A stretch of DNA of 12,163 nucleotides from Bacteroidales bacterium (lineage in GTDB: Bacteria > Bacteroidota > Bacteroidia > Bacteroidales > UBA4181): contig JAISDP010000232.1 in assembly GCA_031264715.1 (NCBI GenBank), positions 1 to 12,163 of the forward strand, read 5' to 3'. Position 1 is the first letter of the stretch. The number at the start of each line of letters is the position of its first letter. Both the position numbers and the translations under genes were made by a program. Shown here in pieces: positions 1 to 7,814 of this stretch. The notes under the pieces are model-generated. The model searched no databases and had not been told where the DNA came from. It was given only the letters and a program-made list of their open reading frames with translations.

Positions 1-27
1 TCAACTTCATCAATAACATTAATTCAA

Positions 28-3000
28 ATGTGTATGCATCAACAAAAAATCAAATGGAATGCATGGAGAAAACTGTTGTTATCCCTGTGCATGTGTATCT
101 GTGCGCTGTCGCTGTCGGCACAACAGGGGATTCGCGTCGGCGGGACGGTTTCCGACAAGGACGGCGAAACTATACCGGGCGTGAATGTTGTAGTGCGCGG
201 AAGCACTATTGGCACAGTAACGGACATCAACGGCGAATTTACGATTACTGTGCCGAGCGATACTTCCGTGTTGCAATTCAGTTTTGTGGGCTACCGGACG
301 CAGGACGTCATCGTAGGCAAACGAAAGATTATTCCGGTAGCGTTAAGCGAAGAAGCCGCCGAAATCGGTGAAGTGACGATTGTTGCGTTCGGTACGCAGA
401 AAAAGGAAAGCGTGATAGCTTCCATCACCACGATTAATCCTGCCGATCTGAAAGTTCCTTCGAGCAACCTGACCACCGCTTTTGCCGGACAAATGGCAGG
501 CGTCATCGCCTATCAGCGTAGCGGCGAACCGGGTGCGGACAATGCAGACTTCTTTGTGCGAGGCATCACCACCTTTGGCAGTAACACCCGACCGCTCATC
601 CTGATTGACGGCATTGAACTGACCAGTACCGATCTTGCCCGTTTGCCGCCGGACGACATCGCCAGCTTTTCCATCATGAAGGACGCTACTGCCACCGCTT
701 TGTACGGAGCAAGAGGCGCCAATGGCGTAATACTGGTCACCACCAGACAGGGCAAGGAAGGGCCGGCAAAAATTTCCTTTCGAGTGGAAAATTCATGGTC
801 TATGCCCACACGCAATATAGAACTCGCCGATCCCATTACCTACATGCGATTGGAAAATGAAGCGGTGCTTACCCGCAATCCGATTACCGGCGTACCGGTT
901 TATTCCGACGAAAAAATCGCAGATACCGAATCGGGTAGAGACCCTATCCGCTTTCCTGCCAACGACTGGCTGGACATGCTGTTCAAAAAATATACCATCA
1001 ACCAGCGCTATAACCTGAGCGTAAGCGGCGGAGGAGGAGTAGCTCGCTATTATGTGGCGGGATCGTTCAGTCAAGATAACGGAATGTTGAAAATCGACAA
1101 ACGACAGAATTTCAACAATAATATCGATAACAAGTCCTACATCCTGCGCTCGAACGTGAACATCGACATTACCAAAACGACCGAAATGATTGTCCGCCTG
1201 AGCGGGGCTTTTGACGATTATAGCGGTCCGATCGCAGGGGGAACCGACATGTATGGGATCATCATGCGGTCGAATCCGGTCATGTTTCCCGCCTATTATC
1301 CGGTAACACCCGAAACTTCGTACATTTCGCACATCATGTTCGGTAATGTAGAAGACTGGTCGAGATACATTAATCCTTACGCCGAGTCGTTACGGGGATA
1401 TAAGGACAAAAACCGGTCGCAGATACTGGCGCAACTCGAAGCCAAACAGGATTTGAAGTTTCTTACCGAAGGGCTGTCCGCCAGGGGACTGCTCAACATC
1501 TCACGCCTGTCGCAATTTTCCGTCCGGCGTTACTATAATCCGAATTACTACACCATGGAACGTTACAACTATGCCACGAAAGCTTATACCTTGCGCCGTG
1601 TCAACGACGGCACCGATTATCTGGGGTATGACGAACCGGGAGGCGACAAAGAAACCAGCGCCACCTTTTATTTTGAGGGAATGATCAACTACAATCGCAC
1701 CTTTGCCGAAAAACATGCGGTAAGCGGTTTGCTGGTGTATATTGCGCGGGAATCGCTTAGAGCCAACACGGGAAGCCTGCAATTGTCGCTTCCATCAAGA
1801 AATCTGGGACTGTCGGGACGGCTCACTTATGCGTATGACAACCGTTATTTCGGCGAGTTCAATTTCGGATACAATGGCTCGGAACGCTTTGCTCAATCGC
1901 ACCGTTACGGCTTCTTTCCTTCCTTCGGGCTGGCGTGGAATATATCCAAAGAACAATTTTGGGAGTCGCTCAAACCGGTAGTTTCCAATCTGAAATTGCG
2001 CTATTCCTACGGACTGGTGGGCAACGACCAGATCGGCAGCGCATCCGACCGTTTCTTTTACTTGTCGGAAATGATCATGAATGACGGTGGCCGAGGGATG
2101 ACCTTCGGCGCCAATCTTGATAGAGGCTATGCAGGTATTTCCGTTGACCGTTATGCCAACGAGGACATTACATGGGAAACTTCGGCCAAGCAGAATTATG
2201 CGATAGAAATCGGTTTATGGGAGAAAATATCCGTCATTGCCGAATATTTTACGGAACACCGTTACAATATTTTGATGACGCGCTCTTCTATTCCGTTGAC
2301 CATGGGAATCGTCAATAGATCAAAAGTACGCGCTAACGTGGGGGAAGCAACGGGGAGTGGCGTGGATTTGAGTATGGAATACCAGCAAAACTGGTCGAGC
2401 CACTTCTGGACTGCGGCGCGTGGGAATTATACTTTCGCCAGAAGTAAGTACAAAGTATATGAAGAGCCTGCCTACGATGAACCGTGGCGCTATCGAGCCG
2501 GGCACTTAGTGACGCAGGCGTGGGGCTACATTGGCGAAAGGCTTTTCGTGGACGACGCGGAAGCTGAAAATTCACCGCGTCAGGAAATCAGCAGTTACAA
2601 ATACGGCGGCGGCGACATTAAATATACCGATGTGAGCGGCGACGGGCGCATTACCGACAAGGACGCAGTGCCTATCGGCAATCCCACCGTACCCGAAATA
2701 GTGTATGGATTCGGTTTTTCTATGGGTTACAAGGGCTTTGATGCTTCGATATTTTTTCAGGGACTCACCAATGAATCTTTTTGGATTAATTCAAACGCCG
2801 TATCACCTTTTGTGGACCAACACAACCTGTTGAAAGTAATTGCAGATGACCACTGGTCGGAGGAATCTCGCAATCTGTATGCCTTCTGGCCGAGGCTAAA
2901 CCCCGATTACAATGGGAATAACAATATCACCAACACATGGTGGATGCGCAACGGTAGTTTCCTTCGGCTCAAACAGGCAGAAATAGGCTATTCCATCGAA

Positions 3001-3171
3001 GGCAAATGGAAAGAAAAATTTCGGATAAATGCAATGAGATTTTATATCAGCGGCACCAACTTATTGCTATTGAGTAAGTTCAAACTATGGGATGTTGAAA
3101 TGGCAGGCAACGGGCTTGGCTACCCTATTCAGAAGGTATTCAATATCGGCTTGAATGTCACTTTCAATTAA
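28..3171 (+). CDS. SusC/RagA-family TonB-dependent outer-membrane transporter
   Basis: This is a TonB-dependent outer-membrane transporter of the SusC/RagA family, 1047 aa, a usual length for the family. It imports oligosaccharides through a plugged beta-barrel together with the SusD-like protein encoded next. Residues 1-31 form a type I signal peptide ending in SLSA before QQ. Residues about 36-120 are a carboxypeptidase-D regulatory-like fold (GGTVSDKDGETIPGVNVVV, DINGEFTI, FVGYRTQ). The SusC signature follows at about 117-135 (IGEVTIVAFGTQKKES). The plug spans about 140-245, with VRGITTFG, PLILIDGIEL and the typical DATATALYGARGANGVILV. The remainder is the barrel, ending in an aromatic/Asn strand (IGLNVTFN). 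There is no STN domain before the regulatory-like domain, so no FecR/ECF-sigma signalling extension is seen. The start at 28 could instead be the ATG at 34; only 27 bp of leader are present, so the promoter is not visible. Confidence 0.96.
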   Translation: MCMHQQKIKWNAWRKLLLSLCMCICALSLSAQQGIRVGGTVSDKDGETIPGVNVVVRGSTIGTVTDINGEFTITVPSDTSVLQFSFVGYRTQDVIVGKRKIIPVALSEEAAEIGEVTIVAFGTQKKESVIASITTINPADLKVPSSNLTTAFAGQMAGVIAYQRSGEPGADNADFFVRGITTFGSNTRPLILIDGIELTSTDLARLPPDDIASFSIMKDATATALYGARGANGVILVTTRQGKEGPAKISFRVENSWSMPTRNIELADPITYMRLENEAVLTRNPITGVPVYSDEKIADTESGRDPIRFPANDWLDMLFKKYTINQRYNLSVSGGGGVARYYVAGSFSQDNGMLKIDKRQNFNNNIDNKSYILRSNVNIDITKTTEMIVRLSGAFDDYSGPIAGGTDMYGIIMRSNPVMFPAYYPVTPETSYISHIMFGNVEDWSRYINPYAESLRGYKDKNRSQILAQLEAKQDLKFLTEGLSARGLLNISRLSQFSVRRYYNPNYYTMERYNYATKAYTLRRVNDGTDYLGYDEPGGDKETSATFYFEGMINYNRTFAEKHAVSGLLVYIARESLRANTGSLQLSLPSRNLGLSGRLTYAYDNRYFGEFNFGYNGSERFAQSHRYGFFPSFGLAWNISKEQFWESLKPVVSNLKLRYSYGLVGNDQIGSASDRFFYLSEMIMNDGGRGMTFGANLDRGYAGISVDRYANEDITWETSAKQNYAIEIGLWEKISVIAEYFTEHRYNILMTRSSIPLTMGIVNRSKVRANVGEATGSGVDLSMEYQQNWSSHFWTAARGNYTFARSKYKVYEEPAYDEPWRYRAGHLVTQAWGYIGERLFVDDAEAENSPRQEISSYKYGGGDIKYTDVSGDGRITDKDAVPIGNPTVPEIVYGFGFSMGYKGFDASIFFQGLTNESFWINSNAVSPFVDQHNLLKVIADDHWSEESRNLYAFWPRLNPDYNGNNNITNTWWMRNGSFLRLKQAEIGYSIEGKWKEKFRINAMRFYISGTNLLLLSKFKLWDVEMAGNGLGYPIQKVFNIGLNVTFN

Positions 3172-3209
3172 CCAAAGAACATCAACAAAAACGATAAAAT
3201 AATATGATC

Positions 3210-5114
3210 ATGAACAAAATGAAAATCAATGTATTTGCAAGTTTTCTGGCACTCTCCTTTGCTGCGTGCGATTATTTGGACGTTGTGCCGGAAGGCACCA
3301 GTCGTTTGGAAAATGCTTTTTCCATGCGTACTACCGCCTATCGGTATTTAACAACCTGCTACTCGTATCTGACTTCGCACGATAACGGCGATGCGGTGGA
3401 CATCACCGGCGGCGACGAGGTATGGTTGATATCCGACATCATGTTTCCGTCCCTTCCCCTTCAAGGAGCCAGATATGCCGAAGGTCTGCAAACGGCGCTC
3501 AGTCCCTTGTGGAATTTTTGGCCCCGTTTTTACATGGCATTGCGCGACTGCAATATTTTTCTCGAAAATGTAGGAAATGTTCCCGATTTACCCGAATGGG
3601 AACGCGACCAATGGATCGCCGAAGCAATGGTATTGAAGGCATATTATCATTTCCTGCTGTTGCGGCAATACGGGCCTGTCCCGATTATCCGCGAAAGCCT
3701 GTCGATCTCCTCATCGGTGGATGAAGTACGGGTAAAAAGAGACAAAGCCGACGATGTGGCCGACTATGCAGTGGAACTCATTGATAAAGCCCTGCCGGCT
3801 TTGCCCGATGAGCTATATAACGAAAGCAACGAAAAAGGCCGGATTACGCGACCCATTGCCTTGATGATAAAAGCAATGATACGGGTGACTATTGCCAGCC
3901 CTCTGTTTAGCGACAACGGCGGTTTGTTCGCCTCTCTACATAACTACGACGACAACACGCCGTTAATATCTTCGCAATACTCGTCCGAGAAATGGGCGTT
4001 GGCGGTTTCCGCATGTGAAGAAGCCTTAGCCGCGTGTGATACGATCGGGATGGAACTCTACCATTATCCGGGTAATCCACAGTACAATCTTTCACAAACC
4101 ATTCTGACACAAATGTCGTTACGCAATGCGATGAACGAAAAGTGGAACAGCGAATTGATATGGGGGGATACAAAATCACGCGTGGATGCGTTGCAACTGT
4201 TATTCGCCCCGAAACTGAGGACGGAGTGGATGGATTATGCCCCGATGAGGCAATACGGCGGGCCGCCGCTGAAAATAGCGGAAATGTTCTATTCGAGCAA
4301 CGGCGTTCCCATCAATGAAGATAAATTTTGGGGATATTCCACCCGTTACGATTTGCGTACGGCAACCACCGCCGACAACTTGCGGATACGCAACGGAAGC
4401 GTGACGGCAAGGCTTCATTTCGACCGCGAAGCCCGCTTCTATGCATGGCTGGGCTTCGACAACGGAATATGGTACGGGCAGGGAAAATACAGCGATTCCA
4501 ACCCTAACGACCTTTACTACGTACAGGCAAAAGCCGGTCAACCGCATAACGTAATGGTGCAGGGCGGTTCATCTACCGGATACTATGTCAAGAAATGGAT
4601 TCATTTTCAGAGCGTGCAGACAGCCGAACTGTCGTACGGCCCTGTGTGGTATGTGTGGCCTCTGTTTCGCCTGGCAGACCTATATCTGCTTTATGCCGAA
4701 TCGCTTAACGAAGCGGAAGATTCGGAAGCGAACCGTAATTTGGCGATAAGTTATCTCGACAGAGTACGTTCCCGTGCCGGATTACAGGGAGTTAAAACCG
4801 CATGGAGTAACTTTTCCACACGATCCAACAAATATGAGACACAATCCGGTCTGCGGGAAATCATCCGGCAGGAACGCATGATTGAATTGTGTTTCGAAAG
4901 AAAACGATTCTGGGATGTCCGCCGCTGGATGACAGTCGCCGACCTGTACCAGATTCCGATTCAGGGATGGAATATTTCGCAAAAAGATGCGGCGGATTAT
5001 TATCGCCCTACTACCGTCTTTGAACAAAAATTCAATACCAGGGATTATTTCTGGCCCATACCGAGTAGTGAAATCACCGGCAATCCTAATCTGGTACAAA
5101 ATCTCGGATGGTAA
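3210..5114 (+). CDS. SusD/RagB-family glycan-binding outer-membrane lipoprotein
   Basis: This is a SusD/RagB-family lipoprotein of 634 aa, the surface lid that binds glycan and delivers it to the SusC barrel. A signal peptide ends in SFAAC, so C20 is the predicted lipidated cysteine, followed by the acidic DYLD typical of surface-exported lipoproteins and the common SusD beginning (DYLDVVPEG). The helical repeat core shows LYLLYAESLNEA (a TPR-like helix), DRVRSRAGL, and the family-conserved IRQERMIELCFERKRFWDVR. The C-terminal WPIPSSEITGNPNLVQN is also typical of the family. It lies 38 bp after the SusC gene. I chose ATG 3210 over ATG 3204 because 3210 is preceded by ATC, like four downstream genes (ATCATG), and gives a conventional short MNKMK n-region. 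The alternative would add only two residues. At 634 aa it is longer than the prototype SusD (about 550 aa). Confidence 0.95.
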   Translation: MNKMKINVFASFLALSFAACDYLDVVPEGTSRLENAFSMRTTAYRYLTTCYSYLTSHDNGDAVDITGGDEVWLISDIMFPSLPLQGARYAEGLQTALSPLWNFWPRFYMALRDCNIFLENVGNVPDLPEWERDQWIAEAMVLKAYYHFLLLRQYGPVPIIRESLSISSSVDEVRVKRDKADDVADYAVELIDKALPALPDELYNESNEKGRITRPIALMIKAMIRVTIASPLFSDNGGLFASLHNYDDNTPLISSQYSSEKWALAVSACEEALAACDTIGMELYHYPGNPQYNLSQTILTQMSLRNAMNEKWNSELIWGDTKSRVDALQLLFAPKLRTEWMDYAPMRQYGGPPLKIAEMFYSSNGVPINEDKFWGYSTRYDLRTATTADNLRIRNGSVTARLHFDREARFYAWLGFDNGIWYGQGKYSDSNPNDLYYVQAKAGQPHNVMVQGGSSTGYYVKKWIHFQSVQTAELSYGPVWYVWPLFRLADLYLLYAESLNEAEDSEANRNLAISYLDRVRSRAGLQGVKTAWSNFSTRSNKYETQSGLREIIRQERMIELCFERKRFWDVRRWMTVADLYQIPIQGWNISQKDAADYYRPTTVFEQKFNTRDYFWPIPSSEITGNPNLVQNLGW

Positions 5115-5147
5115 ATCAATAGTGAATCATAATTAAAATAAGAAATC

Positions 5148-6395
5148 ATGAAAAGTTTTAAAACAAACATTATGCTCATGATCCTCGTGGGAGGATGGTT
5201 GGCGGTATCTTTTTCGTGCAAAGAAGATAAGCAAAGCGACTATATTGATTCAACTGCGCCGGCGCCGGCACAGTTGGACAAGAATAGCATCACGGTAAAA
5301 GACATTCCGGGAGGATCGGTCATTTTCTACCGTATTCCCAAGGATGAAAATCTGCTGTACGTAAAGGCGATTTACACTATCGCACCGGATGTAACACGGG
5401 AAGCAAAAGCTTCGATATATTGCGACTCGTTGATGGTAGAAGGGTTTGCCGTTGCCGGCGACTATGACGTCAATTTATATAGCGTCGGTAAAAACAAAAA
5501 AGAATCCGACCCGATCGTTGTTTCCATTTCACCGAAGACGCCTCCCATCATCTCCGCATGGGAAACGCTCACCTTGGCGGAAACTTTCGGCGGCATCATC
5601 GGATCATTCCAAAACGAGAGCAAAGTTCCTCTCACGGCGATATTATTGGCAGACACGAGCCATACGGGCATTTTTACGCAATTGAGAGCATTTACCCGAG
5701 ATTTATCCAAAGTATCGTTTGACTTCCTTGACCTGGATACGCTCGAAACCGACTTCAGGGTATATCTGAAGGATCATTACGGCAACACTTCCGAACCGAA
5801 AGCTTTTCGCCTGAAGCCCTGGTTTCAGGAAGAAATTCCGAAAACCACATGGGCGCAATATACCATGCCTTCCGATTACGATGTGCAAACAGAACCTCAC
5901 CTATACAAATTCGAATATTTGTGGGATGGAATATCCAATCAGGAAAACAGCCGCATTTTTGCCACCTCCAATGCCGGCCCTCCCTTTCCGTATCATTTTA
6001 CCATCCGATTGGGAGTGAATGCCATTATCAGCCGTCTGGCGCTGCACCACCGGATCAATTTCGAATACATAAGCAAAACGCCCAAAAGATTTGAAATGTG
6101 GGGGTCGGAAAGTAATTCGCCCGACGACGACCTGTTTGGAGGCGACTGGTTCCTTTTGGGAGACTTCACTTCGTCAAAACCGTCGGGCAGTACCGATAAT
6201 ACCACTACGGCGGAAGACAAACTTTATGCTAACGGAGAAGGCGAAAAATTTCTCATACAGCCTTCGGAAACAATCCCTAACCCATATCTCCCCGTACGAT
6301 ATATCCGCTTCCGTGTCTTCGAAGTATGGGACGGCGGGCTGGCAGGGCAAGTGATTATTGCCGAAATAGACCTGTTCGGACGAGTCGTTAAATAA
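5148..6395 (+). CDS. DUF4959/DUF5126/DUF5000-type PUL lipoprotein, putative surface glycan-binding protein
   Basis: This 415-aa lipoprotein has the three-part architecture seen in many PULs directly after susCD. The signal peptide ends at VSFSC (C24), followed by KEDKQSD, an acidic surface-export-like stretch. Residues about 30-130 look like the DUF4959 beta-sandwich (fibronectin-III-like). Residues about 135-235 look like DUF5126 (TFGGIIGSFQNES, VYLKDHYGNTSEP). Residues about 255-415 look like DUF5000, a discoidin/F5-8-type-C-like jelly roll (FPYHFTIRLG, VRYIRFRVFE, AEIDLFGR). There are no catalytic motifs. The role is inferred as binding or presenting glycan at the cell surface next to SusCD. 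Its C-terminal module resembles that of the next gene product. The domain assignments rest on recognition of sequence style, without a profile search. The gene starts 33 bp after the SusD stop, with ATCATG context. A strong potential mRNA hairpin lies inside its 5' end at 5249-5278. Confidence 0.87.
   Translation: MKSFKTNIMLMILVGGWLAVSFSCKEDKQSDYIDSTAPAPAQLDKNSITVKDIPGGSVIFYRIPKDENLLYVKAIYTIAPDVTREAKASIYCDSLMVEGFAVAGDYDVNLYSVGKNKKESDPIVVSISPKTPPIISAWETLTLAETFGGIIGSFQNESKVPLTAILLADTSHTGIFTQLRAFTRDLSKVSFDFLDLDTLETDFRVYLKDHYGNTSEPKAFRLKPWFQEEIPKTTWAQYTMPSDYDVQTEPHLYKFEYLWDGISNQENSRIFATSNAGPPFPYHFTIRLGVNAIISRLALHHRINFEYISKTPKRFEMWGSESNSPDDDLFGGDWFLLGDFTSSKPSGSTDNTTTAEDKLYANGEGEKFLIQPSETIPNPYLPVRYIRFRVFEVWDGGLAGQVIIAEIDLFGRVVK
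5249..5278 (+). other. GC-rich near-perfect palindrome / potential mRNA hairpin inside a CDS
   Basis: A 26-bp near-perfect palindrome (5251-5276) is centred on GGCGCC, with a single mismatched pair (C5257/A5270). In RNA it can fold into a stem with CAACUG pairing to CAGUUG, then four G-C pairs under a GCGC loop. One U-G and one U-A pair extend the base to 5249-5278, for about 12 pairs in all. It lies about 100 nt into the gene following susD and encodes the low-complexity TAPAPAQ linker just after the lipobox. No U-tract follows, so it is not a standard intrinsic terminator. Any effect on mRNA stability or translation is inference. Confidence 0.5.
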
Positions 6396-6419
6396 ATTAT
6401 CTATCTAAAATTTATTATC

Positions 6420-7574
6420 ATGAAAAAAATAATCTTGTTGATCGTTGCCCTTATCGGCATAGTATCGTGTAAAGACCAGTACGATATTTATAAGGAATAC
6501 ACGGTGCCTAACGGTATTACCTATCCCGGCAAGGCAAATTCGGCTGTAGTCCGTTCGGGCTACGAACGGGTACAGTTGCAATGGCCGGCCGGTTCGGATC
6601 CTTCGGTAGTATCGGCGCGTATTTCGTGGAACAACCGCATGGGCGATACCCTCATCAGTATTCCGCCGGAGGCGGATACCATCCGTTGCGTTATTCCTTT
6701 GCCGGCAGGTTCGTATTCGTTTGAAATACGAACTTACGACGAGAAGGGAAATGTTTCCGTTCCCGTAGAAATTACCGGAAGAGCATACGGAACGGCGTAT
6801 GTTGAGCGTTTTGTCAATCCCAGAGTGGTAGAATCGTTGAAAACCACCGGCAACGGCAATGTGTCCATCACATGGATGGCTGTGGATGTTGCTAACGGCG
6901 CGCGATATACCGAAATAACCTATCCTTCGCTCAGCGGATCGGAAAAAACGGTGGCATTATCCGCTTTGGACGCAACGGTGGCAATAGAAGATTTTAAATT
7001 CGGAAGCGGAGGATTCAAGCACCGGACATTCTATTTGCCCGACTCTATGTCTATCGATCCCCTTTATTCCGAAGAACGGGCAGTGGACGAGTATTTTGCC
7101 ATTGAAAAGAGAATTTGTTCCGTCATTGCTTTTTCCTCGGAACACCCTACCGACAATAACGGAGCGGCAAATGTCATAGACGGAATTTATTTAACCAACC
7201 GGTGGCATACCGATGCTACCAATCCTGCCGTTTCGGGAGGAAATCAGTATCCGCATTATGTGACGATTGGTCTCAGTGCGGAAGTAAGCATTATGCGCGT
7301 GGGCGTCTGGCCTTCCACCAGAGATGTACCGGCTGGTAAACAGATCGATGAAAGGTTGCCTACTTCGGTAAAGTTTGAAACAAGTACCGACAACAGTGTT
7401 TGGACAACAGTGGGCGAATATACCCGTCCTCTCGCCACCGCGTACGAGGAACAAGTCTATAACATAACACCGGTTCCGGCAAAATATTGCAAATTCACAG
7501 GAGTTTCAACAACCAATTCCACCCCGGATGGCGGATATATGGTCGTCGGTGAAATAGATTTTTATTGCAAATAA
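6420..7574 (+). CDS. DUF4998 lipoprotein with C-terminal discoidin (F5/8 type C)-like domain
   Basis: This 384-aa lipoprotein is a probable surface glycan-binding accessory protein. The signal peptide ends in GIVSC (C17), followed by KDQYDIYKEY, which is acidic at +3 and +6 (weakly surface-export-like). Residues about 18-225 match the style of DUF4998: YPGKANSAVVRSGYERVQLQW, RISWNNRMGD, GSYSFEIRTYDEKGNVSVPVEI, GRAYGTAYVERF, GSGGFKHRTFYLP. Residues about 230-384 look like a discoidin/F5-8C jelly roll: IDGIYLTNRWHTD, YPHYVTIGLSAEVSIMRVGVW, KFETSTDNSVWTTVGEY, MVVGEIDFY. The C-terminal module has the same order of motifs as DUF5000 in the preceding protein, which suggests paralogous sugar-binding modules. 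The gene begins 24 bp after its neighbour with TTATCATG and ends 9 bp before a small ORF. No enzymatic motif is visible, and the ligand cannot be told from the sequence. Confidence 0.87.
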   Translation: MKKIILLIVALIGIVSCKDQYDIYKEYTVPNGITYPGKANSAVVRSGYERVQLQWPAGSDPSVVSARISWNNRMGDTLISIPPEADTIRCVIPLPAGSYSFEIRTYDEKGNVSVPVEITGRAYGTAYVERFVNPRVVESLKTTGNGNVSITWMAVDVANGARYTEITYPSLSGSEKTVALSALDATVAIEDFKFGSGGFKHRTFYLPDSMSIDPLYSEERAVDEYFAIEKRICSVIAFSSEHPTDNNGAANVIDGIYLTNRWHTDATNPAVSGGNQYPHYVTIGLSAEVSIMRVGVWPSTRDVPAGKQIDERLPTSVKFETSTDNSVWTTVGEYTRPLATAYEEQVYNITPVPAKYCKFTGVSTTNSTPDGGYMVVGEIDFYCK

Positions 7575-7583
7575 AAAGAGAAG

Positions 7584-7730
7584 ATGAAATATTACAAATC
7601 ACTGGACAGGGAACAGGATCAGGGAGCGCCTCAACGTATGGATTTGGATTTGCAAAGAACGCCCGTCCTGTTCCAAATGGTGGTGGACGCCAATCTCAAA
7701 CTGAAAGAAAAATTTGGAATCAATCCATAA
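7584..7730 (+). CDS. Candidate small protein of 48 aa, unrecognised
   Basis: This ORF has 48 sense codons and TAA, and starts 9 bp after the DUF4998 stop behind a purine-rich run (AAAAAGAGAAG) that could serve as ribosome binding site. The product starts MKYYKSLDREQDQ and ends in a possible amphipathic helix (VLFQMVVDANLKLKEKFG) followed by INP. It has no signal peptide and no transmembrane segment, unlike every other product here, so it would stay in the cytoplasm. Hand-counted GC is about 43% (63/147), like the neighbouring genes and unlike the 84-bp spacer after it (11/84, about 13%). That favours real coding DNA over intergenic filler. I do not recognise the family. It could also be the remnant of a decayed gene. 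A longer ORF at 7565-7783 in another frame overlaps the DUF4998 stop and ends in low-complexity KYKHKYKHK, so it is less credible. Confidence 0.5.
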   Translation: MKYYKSLDREQDQGAPQRMDLDLQRTPVLFQMVVDANLKLKEKFGINP

Positions 7731-7756
7731 TAATCAAAATCTTGAAACATCATAAG

Positions 7757-7780
7757 TATAAACATAAATATAAACATAAA
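7757..7780. repeat. Perfect 12-bp tandem repeat, two copies, in spacer
   Basis: TATAAACATAAA occurs twice head to tail (7757-7768 and 7769-7780) in the spacer before the DUF1735-type gene, and TAAA follows, beginning a partial third unit. The surrounding spacer (7731-7814) is about 13% GC. No Bacteroidota-style TAnnTTTG promoter element is evident. It may simply be AT-rich slippage in a translation leader. Confidence 0.75.
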
Positions 7781-7790
7781 TAAATCACTT

Positions 7791-7808
7791 AATTTTTTTA
7801 ATTTTTTT
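7791..7808. repeat. Perfect 9-bp tandem repeat of AATTTTTTT, two copies
   Basis: Two head-to-tail copies of a two-A, seven-T unit end six bases before the ATG of the DUF1735-type gene. In RNA this is an unstructured U-rich leader, a plausible ribosome-accessible region for an organism that does not rely on Shine-Dalgarno pairing. The T-tracts have no GC stem in front of them, so I do not call a terminator. Confidence 0.7.
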
Positions 7809-7814
7809 AATATC

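Noticed and set aside
793..1332. 179-aa ORF on the minus strand within the SusC gene
   Set aside because: It is antisense to a well-conserved transporter region, with no domain, no plausible leader, and composition typical of a shadow frame.
7565..7783. 72-aa plus-strand ORF overlapping the end of the DUF4998 gene
   Set aside because: It overlaps the DUF4998 stop and reads into the tandem-repeat spacer, ending in a low-complexity KYKHK run. The 48-codon frame at 7584 fits the GC boundary much better.
7791..7810. T-tracts as a possible intrinsic terminator before the DUF1735-type gene
   Set aside because: No GC-rich stem precedes the T-runs, and the tract abuts the start codon of the next co-directional gene.
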